64,000 nucleotides of DNA from Paractinoplanes rishiriensis (lineage in GTDB: Bacteria; Actinomycetota; Actinomycetes; Mycobacteriales; Micromonosporaceae), in NCBI RefSeq assembly GCF_016862375.1, contig NZ_BOMV01000080.1, positions 62,001 to 126,000 of the forward strand, given 5' to 3'. The notes under the pieces are model-generated. The model ran no database searches. It was not told the origin of the DNA and saw only the letters and a program-made list of their open reading frames with translations. A program made the translations under genes and the position numbers. Positions 16,629 to 24,850 of this stretch are shown in pieces; the first letter of the stretch is position 1, and each line of letters opens with the position of its first letter.

Positions 16629-16650
16629 CCTCCCGGCGTCCACTGGGAGG
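16629..16650 (+). promoter_or_regulatory. Candidate SD-sequestering hairpin below the TPP aptamer
   Basis: CCTCCC (16629-16634) is exactly complementary to GGGAGG (16645-16650), the Shine-Dalgarno sequence of ykoE, with a 10-base loop. Pairing would hide the ribosome site 7 bases before ATG 16658. Coupling to ligand binding is inferred; no antiterminator or U-tract is visible. Confidence 0.5.
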
Positions 16651-16657
16651 CAAATCA

Positions 16658-17236
16658 ATGACAACCAAACCAAGCTGGCGAACGATTGACATCGTGATCG
16701 CCTCGATCATCGCGGTCGCGTTCGGCGTCATCTTCTGGGCCTGGGGCCTGCTCTGGAACGGCCCGGCGGACGCCATCCCGCTGCCCGGCCGCGCCGTGCT
16801 CTACGGCATGTGGCTGGTGCCGGCCGTGCTCGGCGCGCTGGTGGTGCGCAAGCCGGGTGCCGCCCTCTACACCCTCTCGCTGGCCTCGCTGGTGTCGGTG
16901 GCGATCGGCACCAGCTGGGGCTGGACGCTGGTGATCCAGGGCCCGCTTGAGGCGCTCGGTGCCGAACTGGTCTTCGCCGCGTTCGCCTGGAAGGTCTACC
17001 GGCTGCCGGTGGCCGCCCTGGCCGCGGTGGTGGCCGGCGTGGTAGCCGCGGTGTACGACGCGTTCGTCTGGTACCCGGACACCTCGTGGGCCACCCTGCG
17101 TCTCCCGTACATCGGACTCACCGCGCTGTCCGCCCTGGTGATTGCCGGCTTCGGCAGCGTCGTCCTGGTCCGCGCGCTCGCCCAGACCGGAGTTCTGGAC
17201 CGGTTCCCGGCGGGCCGGTCGCGCGCGCTCGTGTGA
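16658..17236 (+). CDS. ykoE: ECF transporter S component for thiamin/HMP
   Basis: A 192-residue integral membrane protein with about five to six helices (VIASIIAVAFGVIFWAWGLL at the N-terminus, ALAAVVAGVVAAVYDAFVWY in the middle). It matches the YkoE family, the substrate-binding subunit of a thiamin or hydroxymethylpyrimidine importer. The TPP riboswitch upstream and the ATPase and T-component genes downstream confirm the role. ATG 16658 has GGGAGG at 16645-16650. Confidence 0.92.
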   Translation: MTTKPSWRTIDIVIASIIAVAFGVIFWAWGLLWNGPADAIPLPGRAVLYGMWLVPAVLGALVVRKPGAALYTLSLASLVSVAIGTSWGWTLVIQGPLEALGAELVFAAFAWKVYRLPVAALAAVVAGVVAAVYDAFVWYPDTSWATLRLPYIGLTALSALVIAGFGSVVLVRALAQTGVLDRFPAGRSRALV

Positions 17237-17255
17237 TCGGCTATTCAGGTAACCC

Positions 17256-18686
17256 ATGAGCAAGGTCGTTCTGCGCGGCTTCGGGTGGCGGCACGCGGGC
17301 CGTCGCGCCTGGGCGGTCCGCGACGTCGACCTGGAGATCCAACACGGTGAGCGGGTGCTCCTGCTGGGTCCGTCCGGGGCCGGCAAGAGCACCCTGCTCG
17401 CCGCGCTGGCCGGCCTGCTCCCCGAGGACTCGGGCGAGTCGGCCGGCACGGTGCGGATCGACGGCCTGGACCCGCGCGCGGCCCGGGACCGGGTCGGCAT
17501 CGTGTTCCAGGACCCGCAGACCCAGCTGGTGATGGCCCGCAGCGGCGACGACGTGGCGTTCGGCCTGGAAAATCGGGGCGTGCCGGCGGCCGGCATCTGG
17601 CCCCGGGTCAGCGACGCCCTCGACCGGGTGGGCTTCCCGTACCCGATCACCCGGCCCACCGCGGCCCTGTCCGGCGGCGAGGCGCAGCGGCTCGCCCTGG
17701 CCGGCGTGCTGGCGCTGCGGCCCGGCCTGCTGCTGCTCGACGAGCCGACCGCCAACCTCGACCCGGCCGGCGCCGACCTGGTCCGGGACGCCATCGTCCG
17801 GGGATCCGGCGAACATACGCTGATCCTGGTGGAGCACCGGGTCGCCGAGGCACTACCGCTGATCGACCGGGTGGTGGTGCTCGAGCCGGGCGGCGGGGTC
17901 CGGGCCGACGGGGCACCCGAGATGATCTTTGCCGCGTACGGGGACCGGCTGGCCGCCGACGGCGTCTGGGTGCCCGGTTTCGCGATCCCGCCGCTGAAGT
18001 CGCCGGTCGCCGTCACCGAGGAGGTGTGCCGGGCCGAGCAGGTCGCGGCCGGACAGCGGCTGGCCCCGGTGTCGATGCGCGTCGGCGCCGGCGAGGTGCT
18101 GGCCGTCACCGGCCCGAACGGAGCCGGCAAGTCGACGCTGGCGCTGTTGCTCGGCGGCCTGCTCGCGCCCACCGGCGGGTCGATCCGCGCGTTCGGCGAC
18201 GACAAGCCGCCGCACCGCTGGCGAGCCACCGACCTCACCCGCCGGATCGGGTCGGTGTTCCAGAACCCCGAGCACCAGTTCGTGACCACCCGGGTCGCCG
18301 ACGAGCTGGCGGTCGGGCCGCGGCGCCTGGGCCGGCCGGCCGCCGAGATCGCCGAGACCGTGGACGCGCTGCTGGACCGGCTGCGCCTGACCCGGCTCGC
18401 GCAGGCCAACCCGTACACCCTCTCCGGGGGTGAGGCCCGCCGCCTGAGCGTGGCCACCGCGCTGGCCACCGCGCCGCGCCTGCTGGTGCTCGACGAGCCG
18501 ACCTTCGGCCAGGACCGGCGCACCTGGATCGAGCTGGTCACGCTGCTGGCGACGCTGCGCGACGAGGGTCACGCGGTGGTGGCGGTGACCCACGACGACG
18601 ACTTCGTGCAGGCGCTGGCCGACCGCACGTTCCCGCTCGGCTCGCCCCGGCTGCCCGACCCGCTCCCCCGGCGGCGCCCGTCATGA
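17256..18686 (+). CDS. ykoD: ECF transporter A component, fused double ATPase
   Basis: A 476-residue protein with two full ABC ATPase domains. Domain 1 has LLGPSGAGKSTLL, LSGGEAQRLALAG and LLLLDEPTANLDP. Domain 2 has VTGPNGAGKSTLA, LSGGEARRLSVA and LLVLDEPTFGQD. It energises import through the YkoE/YkoC membrane subunits. It follows ykoE by 19 bases and overlaps ykoC (ATGA at 18683-18686). Confidence 0.92.
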   Translation: MSKVVLRGFGWRHAGRRAWAVRDVDLEIQHGERVLLLGPSGAGKSTLLAALAGLLPEDSGESAGTVRIDGLDPRAARDRVGIVFQDPQTQLVMARSGDDVAFGLENRGVPAAGIWPRVSDALDRVGFPYPITRPTAALSGGEAQRLALAGVLALRPGLLLLDEPTANLDPAGADLVRDAIVRGSGEHTLILVEHRVAEALPLIDRVVVLEPGGGVRADGAPEMIFAAYGDRLAADGVWVPGFAIPPLKSPVAVTEEVCRAEQVAAGQRLAPVSMRVGAGEVLAVTGPNGAGKSTLALLLGGLLAPTGGSIRAFGDDKPPHRWRATDLTRRIGSVFQNPEHQFVTTRVADELAVGPRRLGRPAAEIAETVDALLDRLRLTRLAQANPYTLSGGEARRLSVATALATAPRLLVLDEPTFGQDRRTWIELVTLLATLRDEGHAVVAVTHDDDFVQALADRTFPLGSPRLPDPLPRRRPS

Positions 18687-19486
18687 ATTTCACCATGGCT
18701 CCGGCGGGTAACCCGGCCGCACCCCTGGCCCGGCGCAACCCGGTGGCCAAGCTCGGCGCCGCGCTTCTGTTCACGCTGCCGCTGATCGCCACGGTCGACC
18801 CCCTGACCCCGGCGCTCGCGCTGCTCGTCGAACTGGCCGTGCTGCCGCTGTTCGGGGTTTCCTACGCGACCGCCGGCCGCCGGTCGCTGCCGCTGCTAAC
18901 CGCGGCGGCCGGCATCCTGGTCACCATGGTGCTGTTCGCGGCCGAGCGCACCGGCCCGCTGCTGGTCGGCCTCGGCCCGTTCGACATCACCACCGGCGTG
19001 CTGATGTCGGCCCTGGGCCTGATCCTGCGCATCTTCGCGGTGGCCCTGCCCGGCGTGATCGTCTTTGCCACCACCGACCCCACCGACCTGGCCGACGCGC
19101 TGGTGCAGAACGCCAAGGTACCGCCGAGGTTCGCGATCGGCGCGCTGGCCGCGTTCCGCCTGCTGCCGCTGCTCGGCGCCGAGTGGCAACTGCTCACCCT
19201 GGCCCGCCGGGCCCGCGGCGTGGATGCCGGCCGCAACCCGGTGGCCAGGGTGCGGCTGTTCGGCGCGACCGCGTTCGCCCTGCTGGTCGGCGCGATGCGC
19301 CGCGGTGGCCGGCTCGCGGTGGCGATGGACGCGCGCGGCTTCGACTCGGGACATCCGCGCACGTACGCCCGCAAGCAGTCGTTCACCCGAGCCGACGCGC
19401 TCCTGATGGCCGGTGCCGCCGCCCTGGCCGCCGTGACGATCGCCACCACGGTGGCGCTGGGCCTGTTCCGCCCGATCCTCGGCTGA
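18683..19486 (+). CDS. ykoC: ECF transporter T component (CbiQ family)
   Basis: A 267-residue transmembrane coupling protein. Early LARRNPVAKLGAALLFTLPL and the characteristic arginine motifs LTLARRARGVDAG and AVAMDARGFDSG, which contact the ATPases, mark it as EcfT/CbiQ. It has about five to six helices. Last gene of the riboswitch-controlled ykoEDC unit. Confidence 0.92.
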   Translation: MNFTMAPAGNPAAPLARRNPVAKLGAALLFTLPLIATVDPLTPALALLVELAVLPLFGVSYATAGRRSLPLLTAAAGILVTMVLFAAERTGPLLVGLGPFDITTGVLMSALGLILRIFAVALPGVIVFATTDPTDLADALVQNAKVPPRFAIGALAAFRLLPLLGAEWQLLTLARRARGVDAGRNPVARVRLFGATAFALLVGAMRRGGRLAVAMDARGFDSGHPRTYARKQSFTRADALLMAGAAALAAVTIATTVALGLFRPILG

Positions 19487-19503
19487 ACTCCTAGGCTGGT
19501 CGG

Positions 19504-20454
19504 ATGTCGCGTGCCACCCTGCAGTCGATGCTGGCCGAGGCGCGGAGCGGGATCCTGCTGTTCGGGATTCTGCCGCCGCGCCTCAGCGAGACCCCCGAGC
19601 GGGTCCGGGAGATCACCGGGATCACCCTCGGCCGGTTGTCCGGGATCGATCTGGACGGCCTGATCCTGTACGACATCGACGACGAGTCGGACCGCAATCC
19701 GGAGCAGCGGCCGTTCCCGTACCTGCCCACCCTGGACCCGGTCGAGTACCACGACGCGCACCTCGGCGCCTGGGACCGCCCGGCGATCATCTACCGCTGC
19801 ATCGGCAAGTACACCGAGGACGACCTGCGTTCCTGGCTCGCGACCACCGACCCGAGCCGGGTGCTGAGCGTCTTCGTCGGCGCCTCGTCGGGCGACAAGC
19901 CGGTCAACACCACGCTGCGGCGCGCGCAGGAACTCCGCGCCGAGACCCGGCCCGACCTGTCGCTCGGCGCCGTGGTCATCCCCGAGCGGCACGCCCGTAC
20001 CGGCGACGAGCACCTGCGCATGCTGACCAAGCAGGAGCGCGGCTGCGGCTTCTTCATCTCCCAGGTGATCTATCACGCCGGCGCGACGAAGGACCTGCTC
20101 AGCGACTACTTCTACACCTGTCGCGAGCGCGGCGTCGCACCCCGCCCGGTGATCTTCACGCTGTCGATCTGCAGTTCGCCCAAGACGCTGGAGTTTCTCA
20201 AGTGGTTGGGCGTGGACGTGCCGCGCTGGCTGCACAACACGCTGGTGCACGCGCCCGACCCGCTGGCCGAGTCATACCGGGAGAGCCTCGCGATCGCCCG
20301 CGACCTCAAGGCCTTCTGCGAACGCCTGGGAATCCCGTACGGCTTCCACGTGGAGAGCGTGTCGATTCGCAAGGTCGAGATCGAGGCAGCGGTACGCCTG
20401 GCCGGCGAACTGGCCAGTCTGCTGCGCCCGCTCAGTCCGGTGGGAACAGCGTGA
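19504..20454 (+). CDS. Methylenetetrahydrofolate reductase-fold protein
   Basis: A 316-residue TIM-barrel protein. The N-terminal GILLFGILPPRLSETPERV and the central strand GCGFFISQVIYHAGATKD are MTHFR-like, but it differs from housekeeping MetF (no clear EFFPPK start). Residues PVIFTLSICSSPKTLEFLKW and the C-terminal VESVSIRKVEIEAA are conserved in a divergent actinobacterial group. It may be a flavin-dependent folate enzyme or a paralogue with another role. It follows ykoC by 17 bases, so it may share its transcript. Its end overlaps the opposing gene by 23 bases. Confidence 0.6.
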   Translation: MSRATLQSMLAEARSGILLFGILPPRLSETPERVREITGITLGRLSGIDLDGLILYDIDDESDRNPEQRPFPYLPTLDPVEYHDAHLGAWDRPAIIYRCIGKYTEDDLRSWLATTDPSRVLSVFVGASSGDKPVNTTLRRAQELRAETRPDLSLGAVVIPERHARTGDEHLRMLTKQERGCGFFISQVIYHAGATKDLLSDYFYTCRERGVAPRPVIFTLSICSSPKTLEFLKWLGVDVPRWLHNTLVHAPDPLAESYRESLAIARDLKAFCERLGIPYGFHVESVSIRKVEIEAAVRLAGELASLLRPLSPVGTA

Positions 20455-21322
20455 ACGCCGGCGCCATCAGCAGGTCGATCAGCTGGTCGACGCTGAGCGC
20501 CAGGTCGTCGCGGCCCAGCCGGCGATCGCCGGCGCTGCCGGCCTGACCGGTCGGTGCCGGCGGTGCGGGCAGCGCGTTCGAGGCGGACGCGAACGCCATC
20601 GTGTCACCCCGGAAGACGGTTATGTTGACGAGCCGCACCCCGGAGTCCTGCCGGACGTCCAGCACGATGATGGCCTCCCCGTTCGGCCCCCTACGGACCG
20701 TGCACGGCGGGCCATCACAGTTCGCGACGTTCTCCGCCTCCGTGCTGGCCCTGGCCCACATCCCGAAGGCGATCTCACCCACCCCACGCTCGTCGCTGAC
20801 GACCGCCGACGCACTGATCGCCGGTGGCGTGGTCTCGGCGGGGTACGCCTCCAGCGGCACCGTGCCGGCGGGGGTCGACTCGGATCGGTAGTAGTCCGCA
20901 CCCGGGAGCAGCGGCGGCACCGCCCCGGCCAGGTAGCAGCTGAGCCGCGCGGCCGCGTGCTCGGCCGGCTCGGCCGGTATCCGGACCGGGTAGCCGTTCT
21001 TCTCGTTGGTGACGGTCGTCGGCGCCTGCGTCGGCGCGATCCGCAGTGCGGCCGTGCAGAACGGTCGCGGGTCGAGCTCCGCCCAGAACGCGCCGGCCAG
21101 GCGGTGCGGCGCCGGCCGGGTGCCGTCGTCCGGGCGTACCCCCATCATCCCCGCACCGGCCGCGACCATCGCGACCACCGCTCCCGCACCGCTTAGCGCG
21201 GCGGCCCGGCGCCGACGCCGGGCCCGTCGGCCCGCAGCACGCACGTCGGCGAGCCCGAAGCTCATCGGCGGTTCGTCCGAAATGTAGTCGTCGAGCATCC
21301 GGCGGATGTCCGTGTCCGGCAT
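20432..21322 (-). CDS. Membrane-anchored protein downstream of a sigma factor
   Basis: A 296-residue protein with a short cytoplasmic N-terminus (DIRRMLDDYISDEPPMSFG), a poly-Arg stop-transfer, one transmembrane helix at about 41-62 (AALSGAGAVVAMVAAGAGMM) and an extracytoplasmic domain with four or more cysteines. The layout is that of a membrane partner of an ECF sigma factor, but the HxxxCxxC anti-sigma motif is absent, so inhibition is not proven. ATG 21322 is preferred to 21328, because GGGGAGG leaves 7 bases before 21322 and only one before 21328. Confidence 0.65.
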   Translation of the reverse strand: MPDTDIRRMLDDYISDEPPMSFGLADVRAAGRRARRRRRAAALSGAGAVVAMVAAGAGMMGVRPDDGTRPAPHRLAGAFWAELDPRPFCTAALRIAPTQAPTTVTNEKNGYPVRIPAEPAEHAAARLSCYLAGAVPPLLPGADYYRSESTPAGTVPLEAYPAETTPPAISASAVVSDERGVGEIAFGMWARASTEAENVANCDGPPCTVRRGPNGEAIIVLDVRQDSGVRLVNITVFRGDTMAFASASNALPAPPAPTGQAGSAGDRRLGRDDLALSVDQLIDLLMAPAFTLFPPD

Positions 21323-21324
21323 GG

Positions 21325-21807
21325 TCATACCTCCCCTGGTTGCTTGCTCATGGCGGCCCGGAGTGCTGCTATCCCCCGGGCGGACTGGCTCTTCACGGTG
21401 CCCTCGGCCACCTGGAGCAGCTCGGCGACCTCGGCGACGGGCAGGTCCTCGAGGTGCCGCAGCACGACCACGGCCCGTTGTTGCGGCGGAAGTTGCCGCA
21501 GCGCGTGACCGAGGTCCTCATGACTGTCGGCAACCGGCGCGGCCGACTCGGGCAGTTCCGCCACGACCTGCTCATGGCGGTGCTTGCGCAGGTGGGTCAG
21601 GTAACTGTTGATCAGAATCCGGCGCACGTACGCGTCGACCGCGGCGTCCCGGCGCACCCGCCGCCAGCGCGGATAGAGCTTCACAAAGGTGATCTGCACC
21701 AGGTCGTCGGCCGTATGCCAGCTGCCGCACAGCGCGTACGCGAGCCGCCGGACGACGCTCACCCGCGCAGCGAAGTACGCCGCGAACTCCGCTTCCAGTT
21801 CCGCCAC
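21325..21807 (-). CDS. SigE-family ECF RNA polymerase sigma factor
   Basis: A 160-residue sigma factor. Region 2 includes LAYALCGSWHTADDLVQITF and KLYPRWRRV; region 4 has LRQLPPQQRAVVVLRHLEDL followed by the HTH VAEVAELLQVAEGTVKSQSA. Length and sequence match the actinobacterial 'SigE-family' group. Its stop overlaps the next start (ATGA 21325-21328), coupling it to the membrane partner. What it senses is unknown. Confidence 0.88.
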   Translation of the reverse strand: MAELEAEFAAYFAARVSVVRRLAYALCGSWHTADDLVQITFVKLYPRWRRVRRDAAVDAYVRRILINSYLTHLRKHRHEQVVAELPESAAPVADSHEDLGHALRQLPPQQRAVVVLRHLEDLPVAEVAELLQVAEGTVKSQSARGIAALRAAMSKQPGEV

Positions 21808-21873
21808 GCCTGGTTAACCCAGCGGACCGGGCGAAAGGTTCAGCGGCCGCACAACTTTCCGGGTCGAGGAGTA

Positions 21874-21954
21874 TCAGATCCTCGTCGGTGAGCCGAACAA
21901 CTCGGCCGCCACCGCCAACGCCTCCTCATCAAGTTCAAGGGACGTCTTGCTCAT
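21874..21954 (-). pseudogene. VapB-like antitoxin remnant, 26 codons
   Basis: A short reading frame begins at ATG 21954 with a good Shine-Dalgarno sequence (GGAGG about 7 bases upstream) and reads MSKTSLELDEEALAVAAELF, then GSPTRI and TGA. The start resembles the N-terminal ribbon and first helix of type II VapB/MazE-like antitoxins (typically M-x-K/R-T-x-x-D-L-D/E-x-x-L). The rest of the usual 70-90 residues and any PIN-domain toxin are missing. It is read as a decayed toxin-antitoxin locus; a genuine micro-protein is possible. Confidence 0.5.
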
Positions 21955-21967
21955 CAGCGCCTCCACG

Positions 21968-21996
21968 GTTTCCCGCGTTTCAGCGGGGCGGGAAAC
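21968..21996. other. Inverted repeat, 9-bp arms
   Basis: GTTTCCCGC (21968-21976) and GCGGGAAAC (21988-21996) are perfect complements around an 11-base loop. It lies just upstream of the antitoxin remnant on the minus strand. It could be an autoregulatory operator of the lost antitoxin or a transcript hairpin. Confidence 0.45.
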
Positions 21997-22083
21997 AAAG
22001 GGCAGGCCCGAGTGAGGAAGCGCGATCTCTCCCCCGTCTCCCCGCCGCCCGGATCACCGTGGCGCAGCATCGGCGTTCGCTTT

Positions 22084-22095
22084 GAGAGCGCTCTC
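22084..22095. promoter_or_regulatory. Candidate LacI/CebR-type operator
   Basis: GAGAGCGCTCTC is a perfect 12-base palindrome with the AGCGCT core of actinobacterial sugar-repressor sites such as the CebR box (TGGGAGCGCTCCCA). It lies 67 bases before the thiamin-binding protein gene. No sugar gene is adjacent, so its target is unclear. The rest of 21997-22162 holds no recognisable feature. Confidence 0.35.
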
Positions 22096-22162
22096 CCGCC
22101 CGGTCCACCGCGGGCAATCCGAGGGTTGCCTCGGTACCGGTGTGGGCTGCCACTATGAGCCC

Positions 22163-22456
22163 ATGCTGGTTGCTTTCTCTATTACGCCGCTCGGTGTCGG
22201 TGAGTCCGTGGGTGACCTCGTGGCCGAGGCTGTGCGGGTGGTTCGGGCCTCGGGGCTGCCGAACCGGACCGATGCCATGTTCACCACGATCGAGGGTGAG
22301 TGGGACGAATGCTTCGCCGTCGTCAAGCAGGCAGTCGAGGCGGTCGCCAAGGGCGCGCCCCGGGTCAGCGTGTCGCTCAAGGCGGATGTGCGGCCGGGGG
22401 TCTCCGGGGCGCTCACCGCCAAGGTCGAGCACATCGAACGGGCGCTGACCGAATGA
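22163..22456 (+). CDS. Thiamin-binding protein, MTH1187/YkoF-like
   Basis: A 97-residue protein of the MTH1187 (DUF77) family: MLVAFSITPLGVGESVGDLV, then a ferredoxin-like core with TTIEGEWDECFAVVKQA and VSVSLKADVRPG. Related YkoF proteins bind thiamin or HMP. The window also carries a TPP-riboswitch-controlled ykoEDC importer 2.7 kb upstream, so a link to thiamin salvage is likely but inferred. Its stop overlaps the HAD start (ATGA). Confidence 0.8.
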   Translation: MLVAFSITPLGVGESVGDLVAEAVRVVRASGLPNRTDAMFTTIEGEWDECFAVVKQAVEAVAKGAPRVSVSLKADVRPGVSGALTAKVEHIERALTE

Positions 22457-23169
22457 GACGCCTGGTCATGTGGGACGTCGACTACACCCTGCTGCGCGGT
22501 GGCGGGGTGGCGGCGCGTGCCTGGCAGGCGGCGTTCACCGAGGTCACCGGAGTGGACTGGCGGGCCACCCCGGCGTTCGGCGGGCGCACCGACATGGACA
22601 TCTGCGCCGAGGTCTTCGAGGTGCACGGGGTCACCGACTGCACGCCGGAACGGTTCTTCGTGCGCTACATCGAACTGGTGCTCGCCGCCCAGCACGAGTT
22701 CGGCGAGCAGGGCGCGCTGATGCCGGGCGTCCGGGATGTGCTGACCCGCCTCGGCACCCTGCCCGGTGTGGTGCAGACCCTGGTCACCGGCAACGTGCCC
22801 GAGGTGGCCGCCGCCAAGGTCGCCGCGTTCGACCTGGCCGGCGCGTTCGACGCCGAGGTGGGCGGATATGGCACCGACGACAGCCTGCGGGCCACCCTGG
22901 TGCGGCGCAGCCTGGAGCGGGCCGAGGCCAAGTACGGCGAGCGGTTCGCCCCGGTGGTGATCGGCGACACCGTGCACGACGTGACCGCGGCGCTGGCCAA
23001 CGGCGCCATGGCCGTCGGGGTGGCGACCGGGTCAACCCGGATGGCCGACCTGGTGCTGGCCGGGGCGCACGCGGTGCTGCCGGATCTGTCCGACGTGGAG
23101 GCTACGGTGCGGATCCTGACCCATCCGACCGCCCCGCCCGCCACCCAAAAGCGGACTAAAGACTCGTAG
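22453..23169 (+). CDS. HAD-superfamily hydrolase
   Basis: A 238-residue haloacid dehalogenase-type phosphatase. Motif I is MWDVDYTLLRGG (nucleophile Asp), motif II is LVTGNVP, and motif IV is VVIGDTVHDVTAA. The cap domain lies between motifs I and II (residues about 15-95). Substrate not identifiable. ATG 22453 is coupled to the thiamin-binding gene, suggesting a phosphorylated thiamin-pathway compound as a guess. The 3' end overlaps convergent uppS by 14 bases. Confidence 0.85.
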   Translation: MRRLVMWDVDYTLLRGGGVAARAWQAAFTEVTGVDWRATPAFGGRTDMDICAEVFEVHGVTDCTPERFFVRYIELVLAAQHEFGEQGALMPGVRDVLTRLGTLPGVVQTLVTGNVPEVAAAKVAAFDLAGAFDAEVGGYGTDDSLRATLVRRSLERAEAKYGERFAPVVIGDTVHDVTAALANGAMAVGVATGSTRMADLVLAGAHAVLPDLSDVEATVRILTHPTAPPATQKRTKDS

Positions 23170-23959
23170 GGGCGACCGGATTGGGCACGGCGCCGCCGAA
23201 CCGGCGGTCGCGGCTGGCGTAGAGCTCGCACGCATACCAGAGGTGGCGGCGGTCGAAGTCGGGCCACAGCGTGTCCAGGAAGACCATTTCCGCGTACGCC
23301 GACTGCCAGAGCAGGAAGTTGGACGTGCGCTGCTCGCCGGACGGGCGCAGGAACAGGTCGACCTCGGGCACCTCGGGGTGGTAGAGGTATTTCGCGATGG
23401 TCCGCTCGGTCACCTTGTCGGGGTTGAGCTTGCCGGCCGCCACGTCGCGGGCGATCGCCGCCGCCGCGTCGGCGATCTCGGCCTGGCCGCCGTAGTTGAC
23501 GCAGAACTGCAGGGTCAGCGTCTTGTTACCCCGGGACATCTGCTCGGCGGTCTGCAACTCGCTGATCACGCTTTTCCACAGGCGCCCGGCCCGGCCCGAC
23601 CAGACCACCCGAACCCCCAACTCGACCAGCTGGTCGCGGCGGCGCCGGATCACGTCCCGGTTGAAGCCCATCAGGAAGCGCACCTCCTCGGGCGAGCGCT
23701 TCCAGTTCTCGGTCGAGAACGCGTACGCCGAAAGGTAGGGAATGCCCAGCTCGATAGCGCCCTCGATGGTGTCGAACAGGGAGAACTCGCCCTGCTCGTG
23801 ACCCTTGGTGCGGGACAGGCCGCGATCCTTGGCCCAGCGCCCGTTGCCGTCCATCACGATCGCGATGTGCTTGGGCAGCGCCGCCTTGGGCAGGTCGGGC
23901 GGCCGGGCACCGGACAGATGAGGCGTGGGTGGACGCGGGGTGGATGGGCGCTGGATCAT
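23156..23959 (-). CDS. uppS: Isoprenyl transferase (undecaprenyl diphosphate synthase type)
   Basis: A 267-residue cis-prenyltransferase that makes long-chain prenyl diphosphates for cell-wall lipid carriers. Motifs are HIAIVMDGNGRWAKDRGL (catalytic Asp), GHEQGEFSLFDTI, YLSAYAFSTENWKRSPEEV, LQFCVNYGGQAEI and DLFLRPSGEQRTSNFLLWQS. The C-terminal part WPDFDRRHLW completes the family. Its start overlaps the recO stop (ATGA 23956-23959), so the two genes are coupled, as in Mycobacterium. Confidence 0.95.
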   Translation of the reverse strand: MIQRPSTPRPPTPHLSGARPPDLPKAALPKHIAIVMDGNGRWAKDRGLSRTKGHEQGEFSLFDTIEGAIELGIPYLSAYAFSTENWKRSPEEVRFLMGFNRDVIRRRRDQLVELGVRVVWSGRAGRLWKSVISELQTAEQMSRGNKTLTLQFCVNYGGQAEIADAAAAIARDVAAGKLNPDKVTERTIAKYLYHPEVPEVDLFLRPSGEQRTSNFLLWQSAYAEMVFLDTLWPDFDRRHLWYACELYASRDRRFGGAVPNPVAPTSL

Positions 23960-24747
23960 GGGTTCTCCCGTCGATCGACCAGCGGCAGCGAGCGCAACGC
24001 CCGCTCCATGTGCCATTGCAGGTGGGCGGCCACCAGCCCGCTGCACTCCCGGCGCACCGGCGACTCGGATGCGTCGGCCACCTGCCAGTCGCCCGCGGTC
24101 AGCGCCGCCATCAGCCCCAGCGTCGCGGGGCTGGGGTGGGCCGCACCGGGCGGGCGGCAGTCCGGGCAGACCGCGCCGCCGGCCGGCACCGAGAAGGCGG
24201 CGTGCCGGCCCGGTGTGCCGCAGACCGCGCACTCGGCGACCGCGGGGGCCCAGCCGGCGGTGGCCATGGCGCGCAGCAGGTAGGCGTCCAGCACCAGGCT
24301 ACCGGCGTGTTCGCCGGCCGCTAGCGCCTTGAGCGCACCGAGGGTGAGCTGGAACAGCCGCAGCGACGGCTCGCGCTCGACCGGGGTGAGCCGCTCGGCC
24401 GTCTCGGCGATCGCGCTGGCCGCGGTGTAGCGCGGGTAGTCGCCGAGGAACTGCTTGCCGTAGAGCGCCACCGCCTCGACCTGGCTGACCGAGTGCAGTG
24501 CGCTGCCCACCCCCTCGGGTGAGCCGGCCAGTTGCAGGTCGATGTGGCCGAACGGCTCCAGCCGGGCGCCGAAACGCGAGGTGGTGCGGCGGACGCCCCG
24601 GGCCACCGCGCGCAGCCGGCCGTGCCGGCGGGTCAGCAGCGTGATGATCCGGTCGCTCTCGCCGAGCTTTTGCACGCGCAGCACGACCGCGTCGTCACGG
24701 TAAAGCTGGCGGCGATATCCGGCGGCGGGCACCCCGTCATTCTGCAT
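23956..24747 (-). CDS. recO: DNA repair protein RecO
   Basis: A 263-residue RecO, which anneals DNA strands and loads RecA at SSB-coated gaps. The N-terminal OB fold reads LYRDDAVVLRVQKLGESDRI, followed by ITLLTRRHGRLRAVARGVRR. The C-terminal part carries a zinc finger (CAVC and CPDC). ATG 24747 is chosen; a GTG five codons in (VPAAGYRRQL) is also possible. Coupled to uppS downstream. Confidence 0.93.
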   Translation of the reverse strand: MQNDGVPAAGYRRQLYRDDAVVLRVQKLGESDRIITLLTRRHGRLRAVARGVRRTTSRFGARLEPFGHIDLQLAGSPEGVGSALHSVSQVEAVALYGKQFLGDYPRYTAASAIAETAERLTPVEREPSLRLFQLTLGALKALAAGEHAGSLVLDAYLLRAMATAGWAPAVAECAVCGTPGRHAAFSVPAGGAVCPDCRPPGAAHPSPATLGLMAALTAGDWQVADASESPVRRECSGLVAAHLQWHMERALRSLPLVDRRENP

Positions 24748-24850
24748 CGTGGGTACGACAGACCCTGACCCGGATCTCAGGGTCATCTCCGGGGCCGGTC
24801 AGTGACAGGACCGATGGTGCTCTCCGGCGACACCCGCATAGCGTCGTGCC

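Noticed and set aside
16655..18541. A 628-codon minus-strand frame opposite ykoE and ykoD
   Set aside because: Ser/Arg-rich low-complexity translation, antisense to a riboswitch-controlled transporter with complete motifs.
21874..21954. Functional toxin-antitoxin system
   Set aside because: Only 26 codons of an antitoxin-like start remain and no toxin gene is adjacent.
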